DNA of 20,180 bases from Polaromonas sp. (GCA_023259235.1 JAHFQQ010000021.1:1-20180), one strand, 5' to 3'; counted from the first letter of the stretch, positions 7,025-14,569 are shown. Notes: generated by a model not told the origin, from the sequence alone. Numbers and translations: made by a program.

Positions 7025-7429
7025 CTACCCGCGCGGCGCGGTGCCAGGGGTGAACAAGGACGACGGCGCGGCAGCACCGTCCGGTTGCGGCGGTCGGGCC
7101 AGGGGCGCAGCGTGCTCACGATCACGGTCACGTTCCCGGGCACGCGCGCGGTCCTCTTGCTTTAGCTTCAATACCTTCAGGGTTTCCGGATCGATCTTGG
7201 CCTTGAAGCTGCGGCCCTGGCGGTCGGTGCCGCGAATTTCGTAGCAGCCGCCGTCGATCTTCAGGCGCTGAATCTGCCAGCCTTGCCGGGCTGCCATCTG
7301 GCGCACAGCCTCGCGCGATTGCCAGCGCTCGACCGGCGCATCGCAATCGTCGTCGGCCCATATCGGCAGGGCAGCCAGGCCCAGCGCAAGAGTCAACAAG
7401 CCACGACGCAGGCGGGAGTGGTGTTGCAT
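7025..7429 (-). CDS. Secreted PepSY-domain protein
   Basis: Protein of 134 residues. Signal peptide at 1-25 (LLTLALGLAALPIWA, then DDD), mature part periplasmic. Residues about 37-92 form a PepSY domain: AVRQMAARQGWQIQRLKIDGGCYEIRG followed by the basic strand and DPETLKVLKL, matching the family pattern of a second half ending in D-P-x-T-x-x-V-L. The tail (93-134) is a highly charged Arg/Asp/Glu stretch and then Pro/Ala-rich, probably unstructured. The start is internal to a longer open frame; ATG at 7429 was chosen because AAAGGA lies upstream and the signal peptide begins there. Second gene of the redox operon, 22 nt after the flavocytochrome gene. PepSY proteins often accompany ferric reductases or regulate periplasmic partners; its exact task is unknown. 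Confidence 0.82.
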   Translation of the reverse strand: MQHHSRLRRGLLTLALGLAALPIWADDDCDAPVERWQSREAVRQMAARQGWQIQRLKIDGGCYEIRGTDRQGRSFKAKIDPETLKVLKLKQEDRARARERDRDREHAAPLARPPQPDGAAAPSSLFTPGTAPRG

Positions 7430-7451
7430 GGTGGTGTTCCTTTCCGGTAGC

Positions 7452-8834
7452 TTAACGCATGGCAAATGATTCGCGGTGCAGGCACCAGCGTCTGGGGCCA
7501 CGTGCGTGCTCGTGCAGGGCGTCGCCCAGACCCTGGGGGCCGCAGAACCAGATGTCCAGCGGGCCGGGTTCGCCTTGCAAATCCTGCGGCGTGAGGCGCT
7601 CGCCCTGGGCTTCGTTGTGCACCGTGAGCGGTACGGGCGGCTGGGCCTGCGCGCACAGACTCTGCAGGCGCGACAGCAGCGGGTCGCGCCGGGCATCGCG
7701 TGTGCAGTAATGCATGTGCACGGGGGCGGCGTCGCGGCCCTTGGTGGGCATGCCAGGTTGGCGTGCCTCCAGCAGCGCAAAGAAGGGGGTCACGCCCACG
7801 CCTGCAGCCACCCATACCTGCTGGCGGCGGCGGGAGCCCTGGCCATCAAAGCGGCCGTAGGGCCCTTCGATGTCCACGCGCTGCCCGGCGTGCAGACGCT
7901 GGTGCAGGGTGCGGGTGTAGTCGCCCAGCGGTTTGATCACCAGGCGCAGCAGGGGCTCGCCCTCGGGGCTGTGGCCCAGCGCGTGCGGCGCGCTGGCAAT
8001 GGTGAAAGGGTGGGCGCCTTCGGTCGCGTCAAAGCGCACGAAAGCGAACTGCCCCGCGCGATGCCCCGGCCAGCTCTTAGGCATGGCGCAGATCACCTCG
8101 ATGGGGGCGCCCGTGGGCGTGTCGCCCAGCACCGCAACCTGCTGGATGCGCGCCGCATAGCTGCGCGAACGCCCAACCCAGCCTGCCAGGGACCACACGG
8201 CGGCCAGGCTGCCCAGTGCCAGCAGCGAGCCCATGAGCAGCCCCAGCGGCAGCGCCCAGAACGTGAGCGGCATCAGCGCCAGCGCATGGAACACCAGCGC
8301 GAGAAACAGCAACGGCATGGCGCGGTGCAGGATGCGCCAGCGCTTGTAGGGCAGCAAGCGTGAAATCAGCGTGAGTGCGATCATGGCCAGCAACAGGTAG
8401 AAGGCCCACTCGCCCAGGTCCTTGGCAAAACCGCGCGCATCGGTTAACCAGGGTAGCACGGCGTCGTGCTCCGATTTGCCAGCGCGGCCCCACAGCGCTT
8501 TGATCCAGCCACTCGATTCCTTGGCGACCCAGTGCATGATGGCGGTAAGGGCTGCGGCGATGCCCGCCCATTTGTGCAGGCGGTAGACCTGGTCCATGCC
8601 ACCCAACATGCGGTCGAACAGCGGCAGGCGCAGGGCCAGAAGCATGACCAGCGCCATCAGGCTGATGCTCCAAAGTCCGCTTAAATAGATCGCATGCTGG
8701 CGCAACTGCCACCAGCCCAGAGCTGTGCCTTGCGCATTGACCAGGGGCGCTACCCCCAGGTCGGGCGGCACGACAGCCATCCATGCCAGTGTGATGCCCA
8801 GCAACCAGATTCCCAGTGCAACTTTGGTACGCAT
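7452..8834 (-). CDS. Ferric reductase-like transmembrane flavocytochrome (ferredoxin reductase family)
   Basis: A 460-residue membrane protein of the FRE/NOX type. The N-terminal half has about six membrane segments with paired histidines H87/H101 and H170/H183, each 13 apart, the standard arrangement for two membrane hemes. The C-terminal half is an FNR module: GQFAFVRF (261-268), HPFTIAS (275-281) for FAD, GPYGRF (324-329), AAGVGVTPF (343-351) and CGP (431-433) for the pyridine nucleotide. It would move electrons from NAD(P)H across the membrane to an external acceptor such as Fe(III). ATG 8834 was chosen over 8906 because AAAGGA lies close upstream and the membrane segment starts at once; the extra 24 residues of the longer frame look non-coding. 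First gene of the minus-strand operon. Confidence 0.9.
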   Translation of the reverse strand: MRTKVALGIWLLGITLAWMAVVPPDLGVAPLVNAQGTALGWWQLRQHAIYLSGLWSISLMALVMLLALRLPLFDRMLGGMDQVYRLHKWAGIAAALTAIMHWVAKESSGWIKALWGRAGKSEHDAVLPWLTDARGFAKDLGEWAFYLLLAMIALTLISRLLPYKRWRILHRAMPLLFLALVFHALALMPLTFWALPLGLLMGSLLALGSLAAVWSLAGWVGRSRSYAARIQQVAVLGDTPTGAPIEVICAMPKSWPGHRAGQFAFVRFDATEGAHPFTIASAPHALGHSPEGEPLLRLVIKPLGDYTRTLHQRLHAGQRVDIEGPYGRFDGQGSRRRQQVWVAAGVGVTPFFALLEARQPGMPTKGRDAAPVHMHYCTRDARRDPLLSRLQSLCAQAQPPVPLTVHNEAQGERLTPQDLQGEPGPLDIWFCGPQGLGDALHEHARGPRRWCLHRESFAMR

Positions 8835-8868
8835 AAGGTCCTTTCTTTTTGATTCCATGGCATTGTGG

Positions 8869-8874
8869 AAAATA
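8869..8874 (-). promoter_or_regulatory. Possible -10 box for the redox operon
   Basis: TATTTT on the minus strand, about 35 nt before the flavocytochrome start, with the TTCATC repeat ending about 28 nt upstream of it. No good -35 box is present, as is usual for promoters activated by OmpR-family regulators. Confidence 0.3.
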
Positions 8875-8901
8875 CAGCTTGAACAAATGCTGAAAGGCGC
8901 A

Positions 8902-8918
8902 TTCATCTTGCGTTCATC
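8902..8918 (+). promoter_or_regulatory. Direct repeat TTCATC-N5-TTCATC, candidate response-regulator operator
   Basis: Two identical hexamers (8902-8907 and 8913-8918) are 11 bp apart, one helical turn, which is the tandem half-site arrangement bound by OmpR/PhoP/PmrA/QseB-type dimers. The site lies in the 108-bp space between the divergent flavocytochrome and PepSY-regulator operons, so the regulator encoded at 9295 is the natural candidate for controlling both directions. Confidence 0.5.
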
Positions 8919-8942
8919 GTCCCTGGCGTAAAAAACCGGCTT

Positions 8943-9314
8943 ATGGTCTCCTGCACTGCTCTCCCCCTTCGCCGCCTGATCCTGTCTGGTTTGGCGCTAT
9001 TTCTGCTCGGCGCGAGCCCCCTGCTGCGCGCCGATGACCACGACCATGATGCCCATGAACTGGCGCGCAGGGCGCTCGAACAGGGCCGGGTGCTACCCTT
9101 GCGGGCCGTGCTGGACAAAATCGAACGCGACTACCAGGGCCAGGTGCTCAAGGTGGAGTTCGAGCAGGACGATGGCCGCTACCTCTATAAAATCCGGTTG
9201 CTGCAGAGCGACGGTCGCATGGTCAAGCTCAAGGTCGATGCCGTCGATGGCAAGGTGCTGGAGATCCAGCGCAAGGACCACGGAAAGGACAGGGATGCGC
9301 ATCCTCGTCGTTGA
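8943..9314 (+). CDS. Periplasmic PepSY-domain protein heading the two-component operon
   Basis: Protein of 123 residues with a signal peptide (about 1-30, cleavage after LRA). The mature start DDHDHDAHE is rich in His/Asp and could bind metal. Residues about 38-110 form a PepSY domain: LPLRAVLDKIERDYQGQVLKVEFEQDDG then YKIRLLQSDGRMVKLKVDAVDGKVLEI. The stop overlaps the start of the response regulator by 20 nt, so it is co-translated with the two-component system. This pairing is common in Comamonadaceae-type PepSY loci, and suggests the PepSY protein may modulate the sensor kinase in the periplasm; that is inference. No strong ribosome binding site precedes the ATG, so the start is less certain than the rest. 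Confidence 0.85.
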   Translation: MVSCTALPLRRLILSGLALFLLGASPLLRADDHDHDAHELARRALEQGRVLPLRAVLDKIERDYQGQVLKVEFEQDDGRYLYKIRLLQSDGRMVKLKVDAVDGKVLEIQRKDHGKDRDAHPRR

Positions 9315-9966
9315 AGATGAACCCACGCTGTGCGCCCAGCTGGTGCACGCCATCACGGCCGCAGGGCACACGGTGGAAAGTGCCAGCGACGGCGTCACCG
9401 CTCACTATTTGGGCGACGTAGAGGACTTCGACGCCGTGGTGCTGGACCTGGGCCTGCCCAGACTCGATGGCTTGTCGGTGCTGCGCCGCTGGCGTGCGGC
9501 GGGGCGCACCATGCCAGTCCTCATCCTCACGGCGCGCAGCGCCTGGCATGAAAAAGTGGCCGGCATGGATGCCGGCGCGGACGACTACCTGGCCAAACCT
9601 TTTCACATGGAGGAGTTGCTGGCGCGCCTGCGCGCCTTGCTGCGGCGACTGGGTGAACACACCAGCGCGCAATGGCAATGCGGGGCCATTTTGCTCGACA
9701 CACGCCAGGCCCGCGTGCTGGTAGACGGCCTACCCCTGCAACTGACCAGCCATGAGTTCAAGCTGCTGTCGCTGCTGATGCAGCGCAAGGGCGAAGTGCT
9801 TTCGCGCACCGAACTATCCGAGCACATCTACCCGCAAGACGCCGACCGCGACTCCAACACCATCGAGGTCTTCGTCGGCCGATTGCGCAAGAAGCTGCCC
9901 GCCGGCAGCATTGAAACCGTGCGTGGCCTGGGCTACCGGTTGATTGACGTGGGCCACCCGGTGTGA
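9295..9966 (+). CDS. OmpR-family response regulator (PhoP/QseB-like)
   Basis: Full-length regulator of 223 residues. Receiver domain: acidic pair E7/D8, phospho-acceptor D51 in VVLDLGLPRLDG, T79 and K101 in the LAKPF motif. Winged-helix domain from about 125: LTSHEFKLLSLL, RTELSEHIY, SNTIEVFVGRLRKKL and the wing TVRGLGYRL. The ATG at 9295 was chosen because it starts the canonical MRILVVEDE; a longer frame upstream overlaps the PepSY gene out of frame. It overlaps the kinase by 4 nt (GTGA). It probably binds the TTCATC repeat in front of its own operon and controls the divergent redox genes; this link is inferred from position and site geometry. Confidence 0.93.
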   Translation: MRILVVEDEPTLCAQLVHAITAAGHTVESASDGVTAHYLGDVEDFDAVVLDLGLPRLDGLSVLRRWRAAGRTMPVLILTARSAWHEKVAGMDAGADDYLAKPFHMEELLARLRALLRRLGEHTSAQWQCGAILLDTRQARVLVDGLPLQLTSHEFKLLSLLMQRKGEVLSRTELSEHIYPQDADRDSNTIEVFVGRLRKKLPAGSIETVRGLGYRLIDVGHPV

Positions 9967-11333
9967 GAACGGGGTCGCTCCGCCTGCGCCTGCTGGCCGG
10001 CACGCTGACCTGGATGCTGCTGGTCATTGTCCTGGTGGGCTGGGGCCTGCGCGGCTTGTTTCAGGACCACGTCACACAACAATTGCAGGCCCAATTGGTG
10101 CTGCAGCTCGACCAACTGAGTGCTTCCGTCGATTGGGTGCCTCCTGGCAGCGTCAGCGTCAGCCCCATGACGGCCGACCCGCGCCTGGCACAACCCTTGT
10201 CGGGCCTGTACTGGCAGATTGACCGGCTGGGTGCAGCGCCCCAGGCGGGCGTGGCGCGCTCGCGCTCGCTGTGGGACCAGGTGCTGCGCTTGCCCGATGC
10301 GCCAGCGTCCTACCCGGCTGGCGGCTATAGCGTCCTGCCGCTGCAGGACGCCCAGGGCCACGCTTTGCTGGCCGTGGCACGTACCCTGCAACTGCCCGAG
10401 GACGATGCGCCACTGCTGCGCTTGGTGGTGGCAGGCGACAAAGCCCTGCTGGCCGAACCCCTGCAGCGCTTCACCCGCATGCTGCTCATCGCCCTGGGCC
10501 TGCTGGCGCTGGGCTTGGCGCTTGCCGTGGCCGTGCAATTGCAATTGGCACTGCGGCCGCTGCAGCTCCTGCGCGCGCGCTTGGCCGCCGTGCGCAGCGG
10601 CGGCGCCGGGCAGCTCGAAGGCAATTTTCCCCAAGAGCTGCAGCCGCTGGTCAACGAGTTCAACCACGTGCTGCGCGAGAACGCCGACATGGTGCAGCGC
10701 GCCCGCACCCAGGCCGGCAACCTGGCCCATGCTGTGCACACGCCGCTGTCCATCCTGGCCAATGCCGCCGCGCAAGAACGCAGCCCGCTGGCGCTGCTGG
10801 TACAAGAGCAGGTGGCCAGTGCACGCCGCCAGGTCGATTACCACCTGGCCCGTGCGCGCGCCGCCGCCGCCGTGCGCGCCACCGGGCTGCGCACCCCGGT
10901 ACTGCCGCCGCTGCGCGCGCTGCTGCGCACCATGGAGCGACTGCATGGGCAGCGGCGTCTAGCGTTTGAACTCGCGCCCCAGGCGCAGGACGGTGCCTTT
11001 CGCGGCGAAGAGCAGGACCTCTACGAACTGCTGGGCAACCTGATCGACAACGCCGGCAAATCGGCGCGCCAGCGCGTGGTGGTCGATGTGCAGGTGTCGC
11101 AGGGGCAGCTGTGCTTCACCGTCGATGACGACGGCCCCGGCATTCCCGAGGAAGAGCGCGAGCACATGTTCGAGCGCGGCGTGCAGCTCGACGAGCAGCG
11201 GCCCGGCTCCGGCCTGGGCCTTGACATCGTGCGCGCGCTGGCCGAGACCTACGGCGGCAGCGTGCAGGCCCTGGCATCGCCCCTGGGCGGTGCCCGCCTG
11301 CGCCTGTGCCTGCCCATGGCTGCTGAAGCGTGA
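9963..11333 (+). CDS. PhoQ-like sensor histidine kinase
   Basis: Sensor kinase of 456 residues with a GTG start overlapping the regulator stop by 4 nt. Membrane segments at about 9-30 and 173-193 bracket a periplasmic sensor region of about 140 residues. HAMP-like linker follows. The histidine box reads LAHAVHTPLSIL, phospho-acceptor H256, unlike the common HELRTPL but matching the PhoQ subgroup (THSLKTPL). N box LLGNLIDNAGKSAR (357-370), G1 box DDDGPGIP (388-395), G2 box GSGLGLDIV (415-423). Partner of the regulator and downstream of a periplasmic PepSY protein. The signal could be a divalent metal, envelope state or the PepSY protein itself; none of these can be decided from sequence. Confidence 0.92.
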   Translation: MRTGSLRLRLLAGTLTWMLLVIVLVGWGLRGLFQDHVTQQLQAQLVLQLDQLSASVDWVPPGSVSVSPMTADPRLAQPLSGLYWQIDRLGAAPQAGVARSRSLWDQVLRLPDAPASYPAGGYSVLPLQDAQGHALLAVARTLQLPEDDAPLLRLVVAGDKALLAEPLQRFTRMLLIALGLLALGLALAVAVQLQLALRPLQLLRARLAAVRSGGAGQLEGNFPQELQPLVNEFNHVLRENADMVQRARTQAGNLAHAVHTPLSILANAAAQERSPLALLVQEQVASARRQVDYHLARARAAAAVRATGLRTPVLPPLRALLRTMERLHGQRRLAFELAPQAQDGAFRGEEQDLYELLGNLIDNAGKSARQRVVVDVQVSQGQLCFTVDDDGPGIPEEEREHMFERGVQLDEQRPGSGLGLDIVRALAETYGGSVQALASPLGGARLRLCLPMAAEA

Positions 11334-11344
11334 TGGGCGCCGGC

Positions 11345-11380
11345 GCCACTGCATGGTACCCGCAGGTGGCATGCAGTGGC
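11345..11380 (+). terminator. Hairpin just after the sensor kinase
   Basis: Perfect 10-bp arms GCCACTGCAT (11345-11354) and ATGCAGTGGC (11371-11380) enclose a 16-nt loop, starting 11 nt after the kinase stop. No T run follows, so it may be a transcript end stabiliser or factor-dependent stop rather than a classic terminator. Confidence 0.4.
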
Positions 11381-11640
11381 TAGTCCGAACCGGCTGCATT
11401 TTGCATCGAAACACGCCTTATGGCTTGTCCGGAAAACACTGCGCGTCAACTGGTGACCCAGCGAAGCCACAATTCAGTCGCACTACTGGGTAGCCGTGCG
11501 CCCGGTATTCGTCGCTCACCGGACAGCACCCGCCCGCACCGCGCTTTGCTGGTGGCCCTGGCAGCCGAGCCGAAAATCGAGAGATTTCGCGCGGACCGAA
11601 GGGTGTTCCAAGGTGCGATATTTGGCCTCTCGCGGTTGAC
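11381..11640. other. Non-coding stretch before the tct remnants
   Basis: Open frames cross this stretch but their translations resemble no protein family, and it leads directly into a decayed regulator gene. It is probably eroded sequence. No promoter or repeat was clear to me. Confidence 0.5.
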
Positions 11641-11839
11641 TCTCCTATCCGTGGGTAAATCGCAGCTCGCGAGCAAGGTGTTCCCGCACGACAGCAGCGC
11701 CGGCCCGGACGCGGTCGAACTGGTGCCGCACCGGCTGCGGCGCAAGCTCGCGGGCAGCGACGTGCGCATCGTCACGATCCGTGGCCTGGGCTACATGCTG
11801 GAAGGCGATGTCGATGCCGATGCCGCGACCGGGATCTGA
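11641..11839 (+). pseudogene. Response regulator remnant, C-terminal end (TctD-like)
   Basis: The frame reads VGKSQLASKVF, then a stretch in the style PDAVELVPHRLRRKLAGSDVRI and TIRGLGYMLEG, which is the recognition-helix region and wing of an OmpR-family DNA-binding domain. The receiver domain is missing; sequence before about 11641 does not match one in any frame. It overlaps a TctE-like kinase remnant, and a tctA remnant follows, so it was probably the TctD-type regulator of tricarboxylate uptake. The motif pair SDVRI/TIRGLGYMLE is common in TctD relatives of this bacterial group. Broken and not expected to act. Confidence 0.65.
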
Positions 11840-12185
11840 GCAGCAGCGCTTCGGCATCCATGCGCGGTTGCTGACCCTGCTGCTGCGTTGCCTGGCGGCG
11901 CTGCTCGCACTTGATAGCTGGAATGACTACCGTGCCCAGCGTGACCTGGTGCAGGCCAGTGCGCCAGACGACTTGAGGCCGCTTGAAGCGGGCGGCGTGC
12001 CGTTCGAAGTAGTACCGCTGGTCGACGCTGTCAATCACCACATGGCCCGGTATCAGCAGATGCTGGCCGAGCAGGCCCTCTTTCTCGCCGATGCATCGCA
12101 CCAGCTGCGCACGCCGCTGGCCATTATGTGGACGCAGGCCGGCTACGCCCTGCGTGAGCCCGATGCCACTCGCATGCCAGCGTGA
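11814..12185 (+). pseudogene. tctE: Sensor kinase remnant (TctE-like), internally deleted and truncated
   Basis: The frame begins MPMPRPGSEQQRFGIHARLLTLLL and continues into a first membrane segment with ALDSWNDYRAQ, then jumps to DDLRPLEAGGVPFEVVPLVDAVNHH and the histidine box FLADASHQLRTPLAIM. The periplasmic sensor region and second membrane segment that should lie between are absent (the join is near 11955), and the frame ends about 30 residues after the histidine box, so the entire ATPase domain is missing. These segments are characteristic of TctE-type kinases that control tricarboxylate transporters. The start overlaps the end of the regulator remnant as in an intact tctDE pair. Confidence 0.7.
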
Positions 12186-12195
12186 ACCGCATGCC
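12171..12195 (+). repeat. Direct repeat CGCATGCC at the tctE-tctA junction
   Basis: CGCATGCC occurs at 12171-12178 and again at 12188-12195, on either side of the point where kinase sequence changes to transporter sequence. It may mark microhomology involved in the deletion. Confidence 0.5.
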
Positions 12196-13071
12196 GGTGA
12201 TCAAAAGCACCGCCAAACTGCGCATGCGCGACATGCGCCCCAGCATTGCGGAATTGAAAGAGACGTTCTGGCCCATGGTGCGGAGAACTGGCGTCGGCGC
12301 GATGTTCGGGGCCATGCCCGGCACCGGCCCCACCATCACTTCCTTCATTGCCTATGCGCTGGAGCACAAGATCCCCAAGACGCCCGAGAAGTTCGGCACT
12401 GGCATGATCGCGGACATGGCCGCACTCGAGGCGTCGACCCACTCCAAGACCCAGGTCGACTTCATTCCGACGCTGAGCCTGGATATCCCCAGCGACGTGG
12501 TAATGGCGTTGATTCTGGGTGCACTGCTGATCCAGGGGATTCAGCCCGGGCCGCAACTGATCACCAAGCATCTGGACATTTTTTGGGGCATGATCGCCAG
12601 TTTCTGGATCGGCAATGTGCTGCTGATGGTGCTTAACGTGCCGCTGATCGGCGTCTGGGTCAAGTTGCTGCAGGTGCCCTGCCGCCATCTCTTCCCCTCG
12701 AGGATATTCCTTATCCTTATTGGGGTCTTCATCACGCAAAACGACCTGTTCCAGACTTGGGAGGTGCTGGCCTTCGGCATCCTCGGCGCGCCGCCTTCAT
12801 GGCGCTGGATTTCCCGATGGCTCCGATTCTGCCGGGTATCGTGCTCGGCCCCATGATGGAAGAAAACTTCCGTCAGGCGCTGCTTCTCTCGCACGGCGAC
12901 ATGTCGGTGTTCGTCACACGGCCCATCGGCGCAGGCTTCATGGGGGTGTGCGCCCTGGTGGTGCCCGGTGTTACCTGGTCCGCTTGGCATGCCGGCCGGC
13001 GCAAGCGCCTGGCTACAAGCCTGGATGACGCGTTGGACCTGCCGGATCTCAAAGTGCGCGGCGTCGATTGA
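12182..13071 (+). pseudogene. tctA: Tripartite tricarboxylate transporter large permease TctA remnant, truncated and frameshifted
   Basis: The translation matches the second half of TctA: GAMFGAMPGTGPTITSFIAYALEHK, KFGTGMIADMA, FIPTLSLDIPSDVVMALILGALL, IQGIQPGPQL, FWGMIASFWIGNVLL and VKLLQVP. Intact TctA proteins have about 500 residues; here roughly the first 240 are missing. Near 12790, after AFGILG, the frame breaks, and it resumes one frame over with LDFPMAPILPGIVLGPMMEENFRQALLLSHGD and on to the stop at 13071. Several conserved residues in the GMIEGVAGPESANNA-type region are also changed. The gene is dead. Its small partner tctB and the binding protein tctC are not present in the window. 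Confidence 0.8.
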
Positions 13072-13091
13072 GACCGTGCGCGGGCTCCAAT

Positions 13092-13120
13092 TTGACAACG
13101 ACTCCGATGACGTGCACACT
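13092..13120 (+). promoter_or_regulatory. Possible promoter of the ABC importer operon
   Basis: A perfect -35 box TTGACA (13092-13097) is followed after 17 bp by CACACT (13115-13120), a poor -10 with 3 of 6 matches. It lies about 105 nt before the binding-protein start, which leaves a long leader. Tentative. Confidence 0.3.
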
Positions 13121-13223
13121 TTGATGCAGGACAAACGCGAGCGCAAAAGCGGCACGCACCGGAGCCGTCAAATCCAGCAGTTCACGTTTCGAGTCCGACA
13201 CAAAAAGCACGAAGGAGACATCC

Positions 13224-14483
13224 ATGAGCAAAGACAATGCCACTCCCGCGACGGTCAATCGTCGCAAAGCGTTGCAGGCCGCGGCCTTTGGCGCCGCGTC
13301 GCTGTCGTTTCCCGCCATCGTGAAAGCGCAGGGTGACCAGCCCGTGAAACTCGGTGTCGACAACCCGCTCACCGGCACCTATTCCATCACCGGGCGCAAC
13401 GAGTTGCACGGCATGGAACTGGCCGTGCAGCAGATCAATGCCAAAGGTGGCATCCTCGGGCGCCCCGCCAAGCTTATCGTCGAGGATTCAACCAGCGGTG
13501 ACGCAGGCGTGGCGGTGCAGAAAGCGCGCAAGCTGATCGACCGCGACAAGGTCGACTTCCTGGTCGGCAACGTCAACTCGGGTCTGGCGATTGCGATGTC
13601 CGCGGTAGCCTACGAAAAAGGCGTGTTCATGATCGATCCGGGTGGCCACGCCGATCCGATCACCGGGAAGAACTGCCACTGGAACGTCTTCCAGGTCGAT
13701 CCATCCACCACGCTGCTGGTGAACGCCATCGCGCCGTCGCTCATCAAACGCTTCGGCAAGAAGTTCTACTGCCTGGTGCCCGACTATGCGTTCGGCCAAG
13801 GTCTGCTCGAAGCCTACAACGCCAACTTCAAGAAGTACGGCGCGACCAATGTCGGCACCGACCTGATCCCGCTCGGCACGACCGAATACTCCTCCTACCT
13901 GATCAAGGCGCAGGCTGCCAAACCGGACGTAATCGTGATTCTGCAGAACGGCGAAGACCAGACCAACGTGCTGAAGCAGGCGGTGCAGTTCGGGCTCGAC
14001 AAGAAATTCCATATCGCCGGGGCCAACATCGAGCTTGAAACCCTCGAGGCGCTGCCCGAAAACGCGCGCATCGGAAACTGGGTGATCGAGTGGTACTGGA
14101 ACCAGCCGGGTGTGCCGCACGTCAAGGAATTCACCGAAGCGATCAAGAAGAAAACCGGCCGCGTACCAACCGCGCGCACCTGGTTCGGTTTCACAGCGAT
14201 CCACGCGTGCGCGCTGGCGGCCAACGCCGCCAAGTCGCTCGAACCGGTGAAGATGGCGCGGGCGCTGGACGGCTTCATACTGCCGCCAGAAGTGGCGCTG
14301 CAGCCACACCCTGCGACCTTCCGCGCCAACCAGCACCTGTTGATCGGCACGCTCTGGGCGGGTCACGCCCAGGCTTCCGGCAGCGCGCCGGACGACCTGT
14401 TCCATATCGACGAGACCATCGAAAGCAAGACCATCGCGCCGACGGTGGAAGAGGCCGGCTGCAAGATGACATGGCCGAGCTGA
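13224..14483 (+). CDS. ABC transporter substrate-binding protein, branched-chain amino acid/amide (LivK/UrtA-like) family
   Basis: Periplasmic binding protein of 419 residues of the Peripla_BP_6 type. The N-terminus carries a twin-arginine-like signal (NRRKAL at 12-17, hydrophobic to about 33, cleavage after VKA), as often seen for this family in Burkholderiales. The mature protein starts with VKLGVDNPLTGTYSITGRNELHGMELAVQQINAKGG in pieces typical of the family, and contains SGLAIAMSAVAYEKGV and YAFGQGLLEAYNANFKKYG. The length is normal. The start is supported by GAAGGAG 8 nt before the ATG. It heads the set of permease and ATPase genes that follow after 223 nt. The ligand is unknown: amino acids, urea, short-chain amides and aromatic acids are all bound by members of this family. 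Confidence 0.92.
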   Translation: MSKDNATPATVNRRKALQAAAFGAASLSFPAIVKAQGDQPVKLGVDNPLTGTYSITGRNELHGMELAVQQINAKGGILGRPAKLIVEDSTSGDAGVAVQKARKLIDRDKVDFLVGNVNSGLAIAMSAVAYEKGVFMIDPGGHADPITGKNCHWNVFQVDPSTTLLVNAIAPSLIKRFGKKFYCLVPDYAFGQGLLEAYNANFKKYGATNVGTDLIPLGTTEYSSYLIKAQAAKPDVIVILQNGEDQTNVLKQAVQFGLDKKFHIAGANIELETLEALPENARIGNWVIEWYWNQPGVPHVKEFTEAIKKKTGRVPTARTWFGFTAIHACALAANAAKSLEPVKMARALDGFILPPEVALQPHPATFRANQHLLIGTLWAGHAQASGSAPDDLFHIDETIESKTIAPTVEEAGCKMTWPS

Positions 14484-14543
14484 GCGCGCCTTGCCTCAGC
14501 CAAAAATGAGCCGTGCGCAGGTTGCGCGTGGTGCCCGTCATGT

Positions 14544-14564
14544 TGCCGCGACGAAGTCGCGGCA
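14544..14564 (+). terminator. Strong hairpin between binding protein and permease genes
   Basis: Perfect 9-bp stem TGCCGCGAC/GTCGCGGCA with a 3-nt GAA loop, 60 nt after the binding-protein stop. No T run. Hairpins here commonly protect the binding-protein message or lower read-through into membrane genes. Confidence 0.5.
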
Positions 14565-14569
14565 CTGGT

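Noticed and set aside
11420..11839. A complete 139-residue gene
   Set aside because: Only the end looks like a regulator domain; the first 75 residues match nothing, so it is reported as a remnant.
12182..12856. Intact gene starting at the GTGA overlap
   Set aside because: It begins in the middle of TctA, and the last residues after about 12790 are out of frame with the family.
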